A stretch of DNA of 64,000 nt, taken from Solibacillus silvestris_B (GTDB lineage Bacteria > Bacillota > Bacilli > Bacillales_A > Planococcaceae). Positions 50,340-59,984 of this stretch are shown here, in pieces. Under the pieces are notes generated by a model. It made no database searches. It had not been told where the DNA came from and saw nothing but the letters and a program-made list of their open reading frames with translations. A program made the position numbers and the translations under genes. Where the stretch lies: assembly GCF_051967575.1 (NCBI RefSeq), contig NZ_JBQCJW010000001.1, forward strand, positions 124,001 to 188,000. The letters run 5' to 3'. Numbering within the stretch: position 1 is the stretch's first letter; each line of letters begins with the position of its first letter.

Positions 50340-51533
50340 CTAAATAAATTGAGCCAATTGCTTTGGAAACAGCACTTTGTCTGCAAACCATATAGGCAGC
50401 AGCTTCGATTTATCGCCAATATAAATTACTACGATTTCTATCATTTTTAATTTCTTATAATGAATAACAGCTGCTCTCCATTCTTCTTCATTCGGCAAAT
50501 CCTTAAACAGCAGTTCATTGCAAAGCAAATAAATCTTCCCGCTGTTGCTATGGGACAGCTCTAACTTCAACATTGTAAAAGCATAGTTGATTACACCTTT
50601 AAAATTGATTGGTTTCGTCTTGTCACCGAAAGATTTGTTAAATTCAAAGTAATGTTCGAAGTCAATATTTCCATTTAATGCAATCATTTCTTGGTCTATT
50701 GTTTGTGCAAAAGGCAGAAAAACAAAATTATGCTCGTTTTTTCGGGAGAACTCGGAAACAGCTACTGCCAATGCTGTTTGTAGATTTAAGCTTCTTTTCA
50801 TTGAAACATCTTTTTGTACACAAAACACATATGTACTGCTTGGGTCCAAGCCAATGTTTAAAAATTGCTCTGTTTGAAATTTTGATTTCCAAAACAACAC
50901 TTCCGAAAAATGCTGTGACTCCAGGTAATTCATAAGTCTTGCCAAATTTTCATTGCTTACTGTTTCCCATACATTTTCCCCGAATAATTGCTCCACTGCA
51001 TTCGCTTCTTCCAATACTTCCTCGGTAATCAAATCATATGTAGAATTGAATTTATATAAATTCACATACCAGTCGTTTTGAATTTTCAATAATATTTCCC
51101 GTTGTAGCGCCCTATCCCGAATATCATTTTCGATACCTATTGAATACTCGCTCTTAATAGTTTTGAATTTCAATAGTTTTTCAAGTGCGGAAAAATAATT
51201 TTTTGCTATTTTTTTCAATATATAGAGAGAAATCATAAACTTCTTTTCAGAAGAGTTCGTTAAATATTCAAACTGCATTTTTTCCACATTTCTTGATGAA
51301 AAAAACTCCAAAACAAAAATCCGCCATTCTTTTAGCTTTACGTTTCCCTCTACTATTTCATTTTTATAACCTTCTCCAATTTCGAAAAGTGACCATATAT
51401 CATGAAAAAATAAATAAAAATCGCTACTTTCCAAAAATGTTGTATCCTCAAATTGAGCGGAGTATAACAGCTTTAATAATGCTTCCTTACGACCATTTTC
51501 CAAAAGACTTGGATTTTTCAATAATAGTTCCAT
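50340..51533 (-). CDS. VWA-domain-like protein with degenerate MIDAS
   Basis: A 397-residue protein. The first 230 residues are mostly helical and unrecognised. From about residue 235 it has the order of a von Willebrand A-type fold: YVFCVQKDVSMKRSL in the place of the metal site (family DxSxS; here D-V-S-M-K, so the second serine is lost), then NFVFLPFAQTI and KIYLLCNELLFKDLP. The overall plan resembles ViaA, the partner of the MoxR ATPase RavA, but no MoxR gene is nearby. Function unknown; it may still bind a partner without metal. Start ATG 51533 with AAAGGGGTTGATGTATCAA upstream. Confidence 0.6.
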   Translation of the reverse strand: MELLLKNPSLLENGRKEALLKLLYSAQFEDTTFLESSDFYLFFHDIWSLFEIGEGYKNEIVEGNVKLKEWRIFVLEFFSSRNVEKMQFEYLTNSSEKKFMISLYILKKIAKNYFSALEKLLKFKTIKSEYSIGIENDIRDRALQREILLKIQNDWYVNLYKFNSTYDLITEEVLEEANAVEQLFGENVWETVSNENLARLMNYLESQHFSEVLFWKSKFQTEQFLNIGLDPSSTYVFCVQKDVSMKRSLNLQTALAVAVSEFSRKNEHNFVFLPFAQTIDQEMIALNGNIDFEHYFEFNKSFGDKTKPINFKGVINYAFTMLKLELSHSNSGKIYLLCNELLFKDLPNEEEWRAAVIHYKKLKMIEIVVIYIGDKSKLLPIWFADKVLFPKQLAQFI

Positions 51534-51724
51534 TTTGATACATCAACCCCTTTCACAATTTTAAATATATACTAAATATTCAAAAATTACCATTTTTATT
51601 AGCGATAACTAATCGACACCGACACGACAAAAAACGACACCATTATTACGAAAAATTGCTTTATCTTAACAAAACCATGACTATCAATGTATGCTTATCC
51701 CCACTTTCGGGTTTCCGTAAAATT

Positions 51725-51765
51725 AAAAAAGCTGCTAACGATGCCTGAATATCGTTAACAACTTT
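51725..51765 (-). terminator. Terminator after cvfC
   Basis: AAGTTGTTAACGAT pairs with ATCGTTAGCAGCTT on the minus strand (two G-T pairs), followed by TTTTTT. It lies 20 bases past the cvfC stop. Confidence 0.85.
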
Positions 51766-51784
51766 ATAAAATAGAGATTTTTTA

Positions 51785-52906
51785 CTATCCTTTGCGGCTC
51801 TCCGTCATTTGTTTCCAAACAGAGCCTTTTGCTTCTTCCCCGCCTTCTATTCGGGCCAATGCCATTTTTGCTTGTAACTTCACTTCGAATTCTTTATCCT
51901 CACTCGCTGCTTTTAAAGCTGTAACAGCATGCTCTGTTCCAGCTTCATACAGATACATAGCCGCGCGCCAACGAACGAGTTTATTTTTGTCCGCTAATGC
52001 GGCAATCATTGCGTATTCAAATTCCGGCAATCCTAAATCGCTCATACAGTCACCTGCTGTACGGCGAACTGCCGCACTTTTGTCATTTAATGCTTTCGTT
52101 AATGCAGGCACGACCGCTACATCCTCAATCATGCCTAAATATACTGTTGCAAGACGTCGTATTGACATTTGCTCATCTTCTAATGCCTTTTCCAATAACG
52201 GAATGTCCTTTACTTCCGGATCAGGAAGCTGGTCGAGCAGCTGAAAGCGCTGTTGCCAATCTTCCACTTGCGCATATTGCTGCAATGTTACTTCTTTACG
52301 CTCTTGTGCAGCTGTAATGACATGGGAATTTGCCGACTGAACAATCGACTCAACACGATGCTGTGGATAAAGTGCATCGACTTCTTTCATTACTTCTTGT
52401 ACAACTTGTTCTTTATCCCCGTAACGAACACCGAAGTCCACCCATTTTCGTTCAAAAATGTAATTTTCATCTGATACAGTAAATTGAAGACGTTTAAATG
52501 CGGATGTAAAACGATCTCCCGCGCTCAGGCGAATTTCCCCTTCACTATCAAATGCTTTAATTTGCAAAGGTATCGCTTTATACATTTGCACATGAACATT
52601 CACTTCACCGTAATGCTCATTCATTTCATACTCTGTATTTTCAGCTGCTTGTCCCCCGACAGCACGGCGAATATCGGCCAAAATATTTTCCCATGTATAT
52701 TTAGCATTACGTTCCACCGCTAAAAAGTTCGAAACATGATAAATCCCCTTCACTCCTTCTACAGCAAAAATCGCTTGCAGCTCCGGTGATGCTTCATCAA
52801 TATTCTCTTTTTTATAATTAAAACTTTTACCAAATGGCAAATCTTGATCGATGACAATTTTCATTGAATTTGGGCTTGGTGTCGGTTCAATTGATAAAAT
52901 TTTCAT
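51785..52906 (-). CDS. cvfC: Conserved virulence factor C family protein
   Basis: A 373-residue protein of the CvfC family, first named in S. aureus. Residues 1 to about 90 are a NifU/Nfu N-terminal-like domain (PTPSPNSMKIVID; FAVEGVKGIYHVSNFLAV); the C-terminal part, from about 215, has HEAT-like repeats (PDPEVKDIPLLEKALEDE; VAVVPALTKALNDKSAAVRR). The Nfu-type domain without the Cys-containing module suggests a scaffold role, perhaps in iron-sulfur protein repair. It lies 10 bases past the ABC-F gene on the same strand, so the two are likely co-transcribed. Confidence 0.9.
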   Translation of the reverse strand: MKILSIEPTPSPNSMKIVIDQDLPFGKSFNYKKENIDEASPELQAIFAVEGVKGIYHVSNFLAVERNAKYTWENILADIRRAVGGQAAENTEYEMNEHYGEVNVHVQMYKAIPLQIKAFDSEGEIRLSAGDRFTSAFKRLQFTVSDENYIFERKWVDFGVRYGDKEQVVQEVMKEVDALYPQHRVESIVQSANSHVITAAQERKEVTLQQYAQVEDWQQRFQLLDQLPDPEVKDIPLLEKALEDEQMSIRRLATVYLGMIEDVAVVPALTKALNDKSAAVRRTAGDCMSDLGLPEFEYAMIAALADKNKLVRWRAAMYLYEAGTEHAVTALKAASEDKEFEVKLQAKMALARIEGGEEAKGSVWKQMTESRKG

Positions 52907-52916
52907 TGTTATGCTC

Positions 52917-54803
52917 CTATCCGTTTACGATTTCGTCTAAATAGCTCCAACGCTCGATTAAATGTTCGTATTCCTGATTATATTTTTCCAGATCGGCCGT
53001 CAGCTGTTGAAGCTTTGTAAAATCAGATCCTGCATTCGCGATTTCCTCTTCCGTTTGCATGATCTTTTCTTCCATATCGGCAATTGTGTCTGCGATGGTC
53101 TCCCACTCTTTTTGTTCTTTAAATGACAGCTTTTTCTTTTCGGGCTTTGTTTTTTCCGATTTAGGTTTCTCTTGTTTTACTTCCTTTGCTTCTTGCTGCA
53201 GCTCGGCCTCTTTTTTCGCTAAATAATCTGTATATATGTCCAGGCTTTCTAATACGCCGCCTTTCCCGTCCAGAATCCAAAGCTTTTTAGCAATACGATC
53301 TAAAAAGAAGCGGTCATGGGAAATCGTAATTACTACACCCGGAAAGTTTTCGATAAAGTCTTCAAGCACACCCAATGTTTCGATATCCAAATCATTCGTT
53401 GGCTCATCTAAGAGCAGTACGTTCGGTTGCTCCATTAGCAGGCGCAGTAAATGAAGGCGTTTCCGTTCCCCGCCTGACAATTTGCTTATCGGTGTTCCAT
53501 GGGTATTGAGCGGGAATAAGAATCGCTCCAGCATTTGTGAAGCCGAATACCGGACCCCTTCCCCATCTGTAATATCGTTCGAAGCTTCACGAATATAGTC
53601 GATCATACGGGCATTTTCATTCATTGCGGGCAATGCTTGTTTAAAATGCAGGCGCTTTACCGTTGAGCCGACAATAACTTCCCCTGCATCTGGCTCAATT
53701 TCGCCTGCAAGCATATTCAGTAATGTCGATTTTCCATAGCCGTTTGCCCCAATTATGCCAATGCGGTCACCGTGCTGAAGCAGAAACTGGAAATCCTTAA
53801 TAATCGTGCGGTCCCCATACGCTTTTGAAATCCCATCCGATTCCAACACTTTTTTGCCTAAACGCGTTGTTGCCAAGCTCAACTCTAAATCGGTTTGGTC
53901 GTTTGAACGGTCAATTGATTCATCCAATGTTTCGAAGCGTTGAATACGTGCCTTTTGTTTCGTTGTTCTCGCCTTCGCGCCGCGTCGAATCCATTTAAGC
54001 TCAGAGCGATAGCGATTCCGCAGCTTAGCCTGTGACGCAGCATTCATCTCTTCCCGAATGGCACGCGCTTCCAAATAATCTCCGTACGAACCTGTATGGC
54101 GGTATAAAGTTTTGTCCGCCAATTCATATATATGTGTCGCAGTTTCATCTAAAAAATAACGATCATGCGTAATGAAAATAACCGCGCCTTTTAAACGCGA
54201 AACCATATCCTGCAGCCATTCTGTAGATGTAACATCCAAATGGTTCGTCGGCTCATCCAGCAAATAGAGATCTGCCGGCTCAATTAATACTTTCGCCAAT
54301 GCGACACGCTTTTGTTGTCCCCCGGAAAGATCTGTTACGTTTTGATCAAACATATCGATTCCCAGTTTCGTCAATGCCTGCTTTGCTAATGCATTCACAT
54401 CCCATGCGTTTTCGGAATCCATTTGCTGCTGTAAGCGAAACAATTCATTTTGCAGCTTTTCCGATTGCGGGTTTTGCGATAATGCTGTAACTGCTTCTTC
54501 ATATGCGCGGTTTAGCTTCAATATTGGTGAATCCCCGCTAAATACTGCTTGAAGTACTGTTAAATTGTCCGGAAACTGAGGGTCCTGCTCCAAATACGCG
54601 ATGCGATACTTATTCGGATGGTCAAAGTCTACCATATCTGCATCCTGCTTCCTTGCCAATATCGATAATAATGTTGATTTTCCTGTACCGTTTATGCCGA
54701 TTAAGCCTGCGCGTTCCCCTTCGTAAATAGTAAATTCAATATTTTGAAATAGCGTTTTATCGCCTACTGTTTTTGTTAAATTTGATACGATTAAATGGCT
54801 CAT
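52917..54803 (-). CDS. ABC-F family ATPase (translation factor/ribosome protection type)
   Basis: A 628-residue protein with two ABC cassettes and no membrane domain. Walker A GINGTGKST and GANGYGKST; signatures LSGGQQKRVALAKVL and LSGGERKRLHLLRLL; the linker contains the basic RRGAKARTTKQKARI stretch; the C-terminus is a coiled coil (about residues 545-625). This matches the Uup/YdiF group, which acts on the ribosome or on DNA structure, more than drug-resistance ABC-F proteins. It overlaps the HD gene start by four bases. Confidence 0.92.
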   Translation of the reverse strand: MSHLIVSNLTKTVGDKTLFQNIEFTIYEGERAGLIGINGTGKSTLLSILARKQDADMVDFDHPNKYRIAYLEQDPQFPDNLTVLQAVFSGDSPILKLNRAYEEAVTALSQNPQSEKLQNELFRLQQQMDSENAWDVNALAKQALTKLGIDMFDQNVTDLSGGQQKRVALAKVLIEPADLYLLDEPTNHLDVTSTEWLQDMVSRLKGAVIFITHDRYFLDETATHIYELADKTLYRHTGSYGDYLEARAIREEMNAASQAKLRNRYRSELKWIRRGAKARTTKQKARIQRFETLDESIDRSNDQTDLELSLATTRLGKKVLESDGISKAYGDRTIIKDFQFLLQHGDRIGIIGANGYGKSTLLNMLAGEIEPDAGEVIVGSTVKRLHFKQALPAMNENARMIDYIREASNDITDGEGVRYSASQMLERFLFPLNTHGTPISKLSGGERKRLHLLRLLMEQPNVLLLDEPTNDLDIETLGVLEDFIENFPGVVITISHDRFFLDRIAKKLWILDGKGGVLESLDIYTDYLAKKEAELQQEAKEVKQEKPKSEKTKPEKKKLSFKEQKEWETIADTIADMEEKIMQTEEEIANAGSDFTKLQQLTADLEKYNQEYEHLIERWSYLDEIVNG

Positions 54804-55438
54804 GAAATCCCGTCTCTTTCTTTTTTTAACTGCTCCAGAAATTGTACCATAAAGGCATGGCGTTCTTCAGCCATTTCGCGCCCCTTTGCTGTAACCATTA
54901 AATCTTTCAATAATAATAATTTTTCATAAAAGTGTGTTACAGTCGCTGTTGACTGGGTCCGGTACTGCTCCTCCGTCATATTGAATCGGGCTTCTTCACC
55001 ATCATCGTACAATTTGCGCCCTTTCGCCCCTCCATATGAAAATGTGCGCGCAATCCCTACTGCCCCGATTGCATCAAGTCGATCCGCATCCCGTACGATT
55101 TTCGATTCTACCGTCGTCGCTTCTAATACATTTCCGCCATTAAACGAAACTTCGGCAATGACTGTTCGGATATGGCTTTTTTCATTTTCGGTTATTCCGA
55201 TTTCGTCTAGAATCCGTTCTTCCTGCGCCTTGTCTTCCGCATATTTTGCATCGCTTACATCATGCAATAACACTGCTAACGAGACGATTTTCTCGTTTGC
55301 CAAAGGCTCGGTTTTCAGGATTGCCATTGCATTTGCGTATACCCGTTCAATATGCTGAAAATCATGGCTTGCATCCATATTTTCATAAATTTCTTTTACT
55401 AATTGCTCACATTTCACTAATACATCAGTCATATTCAA
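54800..55438 (-). CDS. HD domain phosphohydrolase
   Basis: A 212-residue HD-domain metal-dependent phosphohydrolase (YedJ-like). Metal-binding motifs: the first His-Asp in DFQHIERVYANA, the HD pair LLHDVSDAKY, and a later Asp in VRDADRLDAIG. It probably cleaves a nucleotide or its phosphate, but the substrate is unknown. It is first in a likely three-gene operon with the ABC-F and cvfC genes (overlap of 4 bases, then a 10-base gap). Confidence 0.9.
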   Translation of the reverse strand: MNMTDVLVKCEQLVKEIYENMDASHDFQHIERVYANAMAILKTEPLANEKIVSLAVLLHDVSDAKYAEDKAQEERILDEIGITENEKSHIRTVIAEVSFNGGNVLEATTVESKIVRDADRLDAIGAVGIARTFSYGGAKGRKLYDDGEEARFNMTEEQYRTQSTATVTHFYEKLLLLKDLMVTAKGREMAEERHAFMVQFLEQLKKERDGIS

Positions 55439-55709
55439 CCCACCATTTTCTTTTTATGCTTCTCCGTATTTATTTTAACATGAGTCGTCCAGCAACTTCA
55501 GTTATTCAGCATAATATTTACTCTGATGCCTCTTGCAAGCCTTATTACCACCCACGCTAAATAGCAACTTTCAAGCAAAAAATCAAGCATCTTTATTTTC
55601 CCGAAAAAGTTTTTTGTCTAAAGTGTGAACAATTATATTGTATTTTACAAACATCTATCATATAATAGCAATAAGGAAACACAAAACAGAGAAAAAGGAA
55701 GTGTTAGTT

Positions 55710-55862
55710 ATGCAAAGAATTATGCAAGCTGTAGCACCTAATATGAATGATAGTCAACGTAAAGGTTTAATCGTCATTTCACCAATTTTAATCGGATCAG
55801 TAGCATATGGAGCAAGTGCCACTTTCATGATTGTTACTAACCTATTCGAAATCATGTTTTAA
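55710..55862 (+). CDS. 50-residue single-span membrane protein
   Basis: A small protein that starts with MQRIMQAVAPNMND and ends with one membrane segment (LIVISPILIGSVAYGASATF...). The ATG has AAGGAAGTGTTAGTT upstream and the gene has its own terminator, so it looks real. Function unknown. It is monocistronic between the HD operon and fhs. Confidence 0.6.
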   Translation: MQRIMQAVAPNMNDSQRKGLIVISPILIGSVAYGASATFMIVTNLFEIMF

Positions 55863-55897
55863 AGGAATCAAAAATTTTGGACAATAACAATACAAAC

Positions 55898-55950
55898 TAA
55901 AGAAACGTATTCGCATGAACAATCACACGAATACGTTTCTTCTTTGTTTT
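55898..55950 (+). terminator. Terminator between the small membrane protein and fhs
   Basis: AAGAAACGTATTCG (55900-55913) pairs perfectly with CGAATACGTTTCTT (55928-55941), then TTTGTTTTTT. The convergent fhs gene may use it too. Confidence 0.85.
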
Positions 55951-55957
55951 TTAATTT

Positions 55958-57637
55958 TTAAAACAGGCCAATAGCACTGCCGTCTTCCGCAACGTCCATA
56001 CGCAATGCTGCTGGTTGTTTTGGCAAACCTGGCATTGTCATAATGTCCCCCGTCAGACACACAAGGAATCCTGCACCTAATTTCGGAATGATTTCGCGAA
56101 TTGTGACAACGAAATCTGTTGGACGACCGAGTAAGCGTGGCTGATCCGATAATGAATACTGCGTTTTTGCCATACATATAGGCAAGTTATCCCAACCATT
56201 TTTCTCGATTGTCGCCAATTGCTTTTTTGCTGCTTCTGTTAATTGCACACTTTTCCCGCCATACACTTGCTGAACAATTTTCGTTAATTTTTGCTCCACT
56301 GTTTCCTGAAGCTCATATAAATGATGGAATGTATTCGGCTGTTCAATTACTTCCAGCACTTGCTCAGCTAGTTCAATGCCACCTTTACCTCCATCTTCCC
56401 ATACATTTGTGCGAGCGATCCGCACTCCATTTGTTTTTGCCCATTGTAAAACAGTACGTAGCTCGTTTTCCGTATCTGTAATAAAACGGTTTAATGCTAT
56501 AACCGGTTCAAGACCGAAATTACGAACATTCTCGACATGCTGCGCTAAATTTGTAATCCCTGCTTTTAATGCTTCCACATTTTCTTCAATTAAATTTGCT
56601 TTTGCTATGCCACCATGCATTTTCAGTGCACGAATTGTTGCGACAACGACTACAGCACTAGGCTTAAACTTTGCCTCTCGCGCTTTAATATTTAAAAATT
56701 TCTCCGCTCCTAAATCAGAACCGAACCCTGCTTCCGTAATAACGATATCGGCAAGTTTACGAGCTGTTTGTGTAGCTATTATGGAGTTGCAACCATGTGC
56801 GATATTTGCAAAGGGTCCGCCATGAATAAGCGCAGGTGTCCCTTCAATCGTCTGTACTAAGTTCGGATTCAATGCTTCCTTTAAAATTAAAGCGAGCGCC
56901 CCTTCCACTTGCAGATCGCTTACTGTTACCGGCTCACGGTCATATGTATAACCAATCACGATACGTGCCAAGCGTTGTTTCAAATCATGAATGCTTGTCG
57001 CTAAACAGAATATGGCCATAATTTCGGATGCTACCGTAATATCGAACCCGTCTTCACGCGGTACACCTTGTAAAGGACCACCTAAACCTACTGTAACGTG
57101 TCGCAATGCTCGGTCGTTTAAATCCACTACCCGCTTCCAAATAATTCGGCGCGGATCAATATTGAGTGCATTGCCTTGATGGATATGATTATCAATAAGT
57201 GCTGATAATGCATTGTTTGCTGTAGTGATTGCGTGAAAATCACCATTGAAATGCAAGTTGATTTGCTCCATCGGCAATACTTGCGCATAACCACCGCCAG
57301 TAGCGCCGCCCTTTACGCCCATTACCGGTCCTAATGATGGCTCACGCAATGCGACCATCACGCGCTTGTTTAATTGATGGAGTGCGTCCGCCAATCCTAC
57401 CGTTACAGTTGATTTCCCTTCTCCTGCTGGTGTAGGGCTAATTGCCGTAACAAGCACGACTTTTGCATTTGCCTCACCTATAATTTTGCTCGTATCAATT
57501 TTTGCTTTGTAGCGACCATATTGTTCGACTGCCTCTAATGGAATTTGTGCATTTTCCGCAATTTCCACAATTGGTTTCATTGCAGCATTATTTGCTATTT
57601 CAATGTCTGTTAAAGGTTTTTTCGTCGTCGTTGTCAT
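55958..57637 (-). CDS. fhs: Formate-tetrahydrofolate ligase
   Basis: A 559-residue ATP-dependent enzyme that joins formate to tetrahydrofolate to give 10-formyl-THF for purine synthesis and initiator tRNA. It has the ATP loop TPAGEGKSTVTVGLAD and the conserved EPSLGPVMGVKGGATGGG-type block. Length matches bacterial Fhs. The ATG at 57637 is preceded by AGCAGGGCTAAAT; the frame is open to 57655 without a better ribosome site. Monocistronic. Confidence 0.95.
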   Translation of the reverse strand: MTTTTKKPLTDIEIANNAAMKPIVEIAENAQIPLEAVEQYGRYKAKIDTSKIIGEANAKVVLVTAISPTPAGEGKSTVTVGLADALHQLNKRVMVALREPSLGPVMGVKGGATGGGYAQVLPMEQINLHFNGDFHAITTANNALSALIDNHIHQGNALNIDPRRIIWKRVVDLNDRALRHVTVGLGGPLQGVPREDGFDITVASEIMAIFCLATSIHDLKQRLARIVIGYTYDREPVTVSDLQVEGALALILKEALNPNLVQTIEGTPALIHGGPFANIAHGCNSIIATQTARKLADIVITEAGFGSDLGAEKFLNIKAREAKFKPSAVVVVATIRALKMHGGIAKANLIEENVEALKAGITNLAQHVENVRNFGLEPVIALNRFITDTENELRTVLQWAKTNGVRIARTNVWEDGGKGGIELAEQVLEVIEQPNTFHHLYELQETVEQKLTKIVQQVYGGKSVQLTEAAKKQLATIEKNGWDNLPICMAKTQYSLSDQPRLLGRPTDFVVTIREIIPKLGAGFLVCLTGDIMTMPGLPKQPAALRMDVAEDGSAIGLF

Positions 57638-57731
57638 ATTTAGCCCTGCTTTCATAATATGTAGTCGTTATAATTATAGTCTGTTTTATCTGAATTCATA
57701 AACAAAAAAGACCGCGTAAATCGACAAATTA

Positions 57732-57761
57732 TTGACATCGCTTGTCTTTTTAGTATATAGT
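57732..57761 (+). promoter_or_regulatory. Likely promoter of the cold-shock gene
   Basis: TTGACA at 57732-57737 and TATATA/TATAGT at 57754-57761 (16- or 18-base spacing), with a leader of about 65 bases before the ATG. Confidence 0.6.
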
Positions 57762-57829
57762 TTATTCGTAATATTCTGTACTCTTAATGTTTCATCAATT
57801 GAATTTGACAGTATCGGAGGAGAAAGCGG

Positions 57830-58030
57830 ATGCACCAAGGCACTGTAAAATGGTTTGATAATGAAAAAGGTTACGGATTTATAGAATGTAATAATGGTGA
57901 AGATGTTTTTGTACACTTTACTGGCATAAAAGACGAGGGGTTTCGTTCACTTGATGAAGGGCAAGCCGTTGAATTTGATGTGATTGATGGCATTCGGGGT
58001 CCTCAAGCAGCGAATGTCGTGAAAAAATAA
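57830..58030 (+). CDS. Cold-shock protein (CspA family)
   Basis: A 66-residue single-stranded nucleic-acid-binding protein, normal Csp length. RNP1 is KGYGFIE and RNP2 is DVFVHF, with the surface aromatic residues of CspB/CspD. It melts RNA structure at low temperature or during growth. It starts with ATG behind TCGGAGGAGAAAGCGG. Its leader of about 65 bases is short for a cold-sensitive 5' region. The MHQGTVKWFD start (not MKQ/MLE) is slightly unusual. Confidence 0.95.
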   Translation: MHQGTVKWFDNEKGYGFIECNNGEDVFVHFTGIKDEGFRSLDEGQAVEFDVIDGIRGPQAANVVKK

Positions 58031-58034
58031 ATAT

Positions 58035-58080
58035 AGCTGTAAACGAGTCTGCCAACACATCGTTTACAGCTTCTTTTTTC
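58035..58080 (+). terminator. Terminator after csp
   Basis: AGCTGTAAACGA (58035-58046) pairs with TCGTTTACAGCT (58060-58071), then TCTTTTTT. Confidence 0.9.
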
Positions 58081-58153
58081 TGTATAAGAAGTATATTCTA
58101 TCACACCGTCATAACTTTGCGATAAATTATCAATTTCTAGCACTTTAGCGCTT

Positions 58154-58390
58154 TTATTCTTTTTCTACAATAACAAAATCTTTGTTGCTATTTTTATCAT
58201 TTAATGTTTTCAACACATTTGCGATCGACCCAATATAGTGGGCCGGCTCATCATTTTCATTTTCATATACGTAAATATTATAGTCAGTACGATTCGCCTT
58301 TTTCACAATCACATTCCCTGTGGAAGTTGTGAAACCAATATATTTATTGTTATTAAGCTGTTGGATTGCTTGCTGTTTCGTTAAGCCCAT
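58154..58390 (-). CDS. Small unknown protein
   Basis: A 78-residue soluble protein that I do not recognise. It starts with a helix (LTKQQAIQQLNNNKYIGF) and continues as beta-rich segments (FTTSTGNVIVKKANRTDYNI) with an acidic turn. The ATG is behind AAGGTGAAAAA. It lies 18 bases from the VOC gene, same strand, so it may be in the same operon. Confidence 0.6.
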   Translation of the reverse strand: MGLTKQQAIQQLNNNKYIGFTTSTGNVIVKKANRTDYNIYVYENENDEPAHYIGSIANVLKTLNDKNSNKDFVIVEKE

Positions 58391-58408
58391 TTTTTCACCT
58401 TTGAATTT

Positions 58409-59224
58409 TTATTTTTTTGATATATTAACCATTTCATAGCGTGCGCCATCTATCGTAATTAATTTCGTTTCTTGTGCGCCTGAAAGTACAGCCTTTTTTA
58501 TTCCATAGCCATTTTCAAGCATAAAATCCCAAACAATACCTTCTCCAATCGGTTTTGCGAAAATGAGCTTAACGCCATCGAGCAAAACGATTGTATACTC
58601 GGCATTTGCCTCTAAATCTTCCTTTTTTAAAATAGCAGCCCCGCAAAGTTCGGCAATTTGATTCACTGCATCAAAATTCGGCACGACAAAATGCACTGCT
58701 TCAAGCGTTAAATCACCTAATGGATGTTTTGCTATTACACCACGCTCCATTAATTCTTTGCGTCGAATACCGTCCCCCTCATCCCATTGAATGAAAAACG
58801 GAAAGTCGATTTTAGAGTTTGGATGACCGATATGAAGCAGCTGCCAACTAATTTCCGAGCCGTCCTCGCGTTTTCTAGTGAAGCGTTCCGGGCCAAAAAC
58901 TTCCAGACCGGCCTGTGCAAACATTTTCGCATCTTCCTCGATAGTTGTTGTGCGAATTGCAAAACGTATTAAGCCATCTTTGCGTCGGCTTTTTTCATAG
59001 CTAGCGTGCAACGTATAATTTTTATTTGCTGCTTCTTTGTATTTTTCTTCATCCTCAATACCGATTAATTCAATGTAGGATAAATCAAAATAGCTTAATG
59101 TATTATATGTGCCCCATGCTTCATGGCTGCCACCTGCCACTGCATGAAACCCTTCTTGTTGAAGTTGATGCATTGTTTTTTCAGGCTGATGGACAAAGTG
59201 AACTAAATGATCGAATTGATACAT
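58409..59224 (-). CDS. VOC family protein (glyoxalase-3-like)
   Basis: A 271-residue protein with an N-terminal vicinal-oxygen-chelate domain (FDHLVHFVHQPEKTMHQLQ; THDT-type metal His in HLVHFVH) and a second half that ends with a beta-rich region. The Glyoxalase_3-like order fits Bacillus proteins of unknown substrate. The start is the ATG at 59224 behind AGAGGTTTAATC; the frame is open to 59248 without a better site. Confidence 0.8.
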   Translation of the reverse strand: MYQFDHLVHFVHQPEKTMHQLQQEGFHAVAGGSHEAWGTYNTLSYFDLSYIELIGIEDEEKYKEAANKNYTLHASYEKSRRKDGLIRFAIRTTTIEEDAKMFAQAGLEVFGPERFTRKREDGSEISWQLLHIGHPNSKIDFPFFIQWDEGDGIRRKELMERGVIAKHPLGDLTLEAVHFVVPNFDAVNQIAELCGAAILKKEDLEANAEYTIVLLDGVKLIFAKPIGEGIVWDFMLENGYGIKKAVLSGAQETKLITIDGARYEMVNISKK

Positions 59225-59308
59225 GATTAAACCTCTTTTCAAATTCAAATAGAAAGAATATTCCCATTATAACATTTAGCATCTGAGCGAAGCAGCAGTA
59301 ATAAATAT

Positions 59309-59971
59309 TTATGAAAACAAGTCGATTAATGCAATTGCCGCAGCTTGTTTGCCGGCCACCTTTATCGTTTCCCCCGACTGGTGAATAATATAATGCGGCT
59401 CCATCGCCCCATACAGGGATTTTGAACTATTTGCGACCATATAATCCGCTTTTGCGCTTTTCATGCGTAATGCGGCACGCTCGATTAAATAATTTTCATC
59501 GTCGGTAGCTTCCAATTTAAATCCTATCAAAGTCGTATTAGGGTTCCAACTTTTTACTTGTGCCAGTATTTTCGGGGCCTTTTTAAAATGGATAATCGGT
59601 GGTTCATCAGAAGGCATTTTCCCTTTTTCCGTCAGTTCATTGCCGCTTTGATCAAACACTTTATCAATTAGCCAATCAGAGCCGGCCACCGCCATAATAA
59701 CATAATCGATGCACTCTTTTTGCAAAATGGTTTTTAGCTGCTTTCCTAAATCCTCAATTCCTTCAAATTTAATAAGCTGCATATCCTTTTCATGCTCTGG
59801 AAGCTGTGCAAAAACGCCGTGCATATAAATGACATCTGCCCCTTTTTCCAATGCGGCTTCCGCTAAATAGCACCCCATCGTTCCTTTTGATAAATTCGTA
59901 TGGCCGCGCACATTATCCCATTTTTCAAAAGTGCCGCCGCTTGTTATTAATACTTTTTTTCCTGTTAACAT
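59309..59971 (-). CDS. Stand-alone CoaB-like protein (phosphopantothenate-cysteine ligase type)
   Basis: A 220-residue protein that resembles the C-terminal (CoaB) half of the bifunctional CoaBC. Motifs: LITSGGTFEKWDNVRGHTN at the nucleotide/substrate start, MAVAGSDWLID in the middle (CoaBC has a similar AVADY/ASD), and FKLEATDDEN, which is the KLE-type loop. It could make 4'-phosphopantothenoylcysteine in CoA synthesis; CoaC is not fused or adjacent. Start ATG 59971 behind AAAGGGGACCAACA. It ends 13 bases after the LysR gene, same strand, so it is probably co-transcribed. Confidence 0.8.
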   Translation of the reverse strand: MLTGKKVLITSGGTFEKWDNVRGHTNLSKGTMGCYLAEAALEKGADVIYMHGVFAQLPEHEKDMQLIKFEGIEDLGKQLKTILQKECIDYVIMAVAGSDWLIDKVFDQSGNELTEKGKMPSDEPPIIHFKKAPKILAQVKSWNPNTTLIGFKLEATDDENYLIERAALRMKSAKADYMVANSSKSLYGAMEPHYIIHQSGETIKVAGKQAAAIALIDLFS

Positions 59972-59984
59972 TGTTGGTCCCCTT

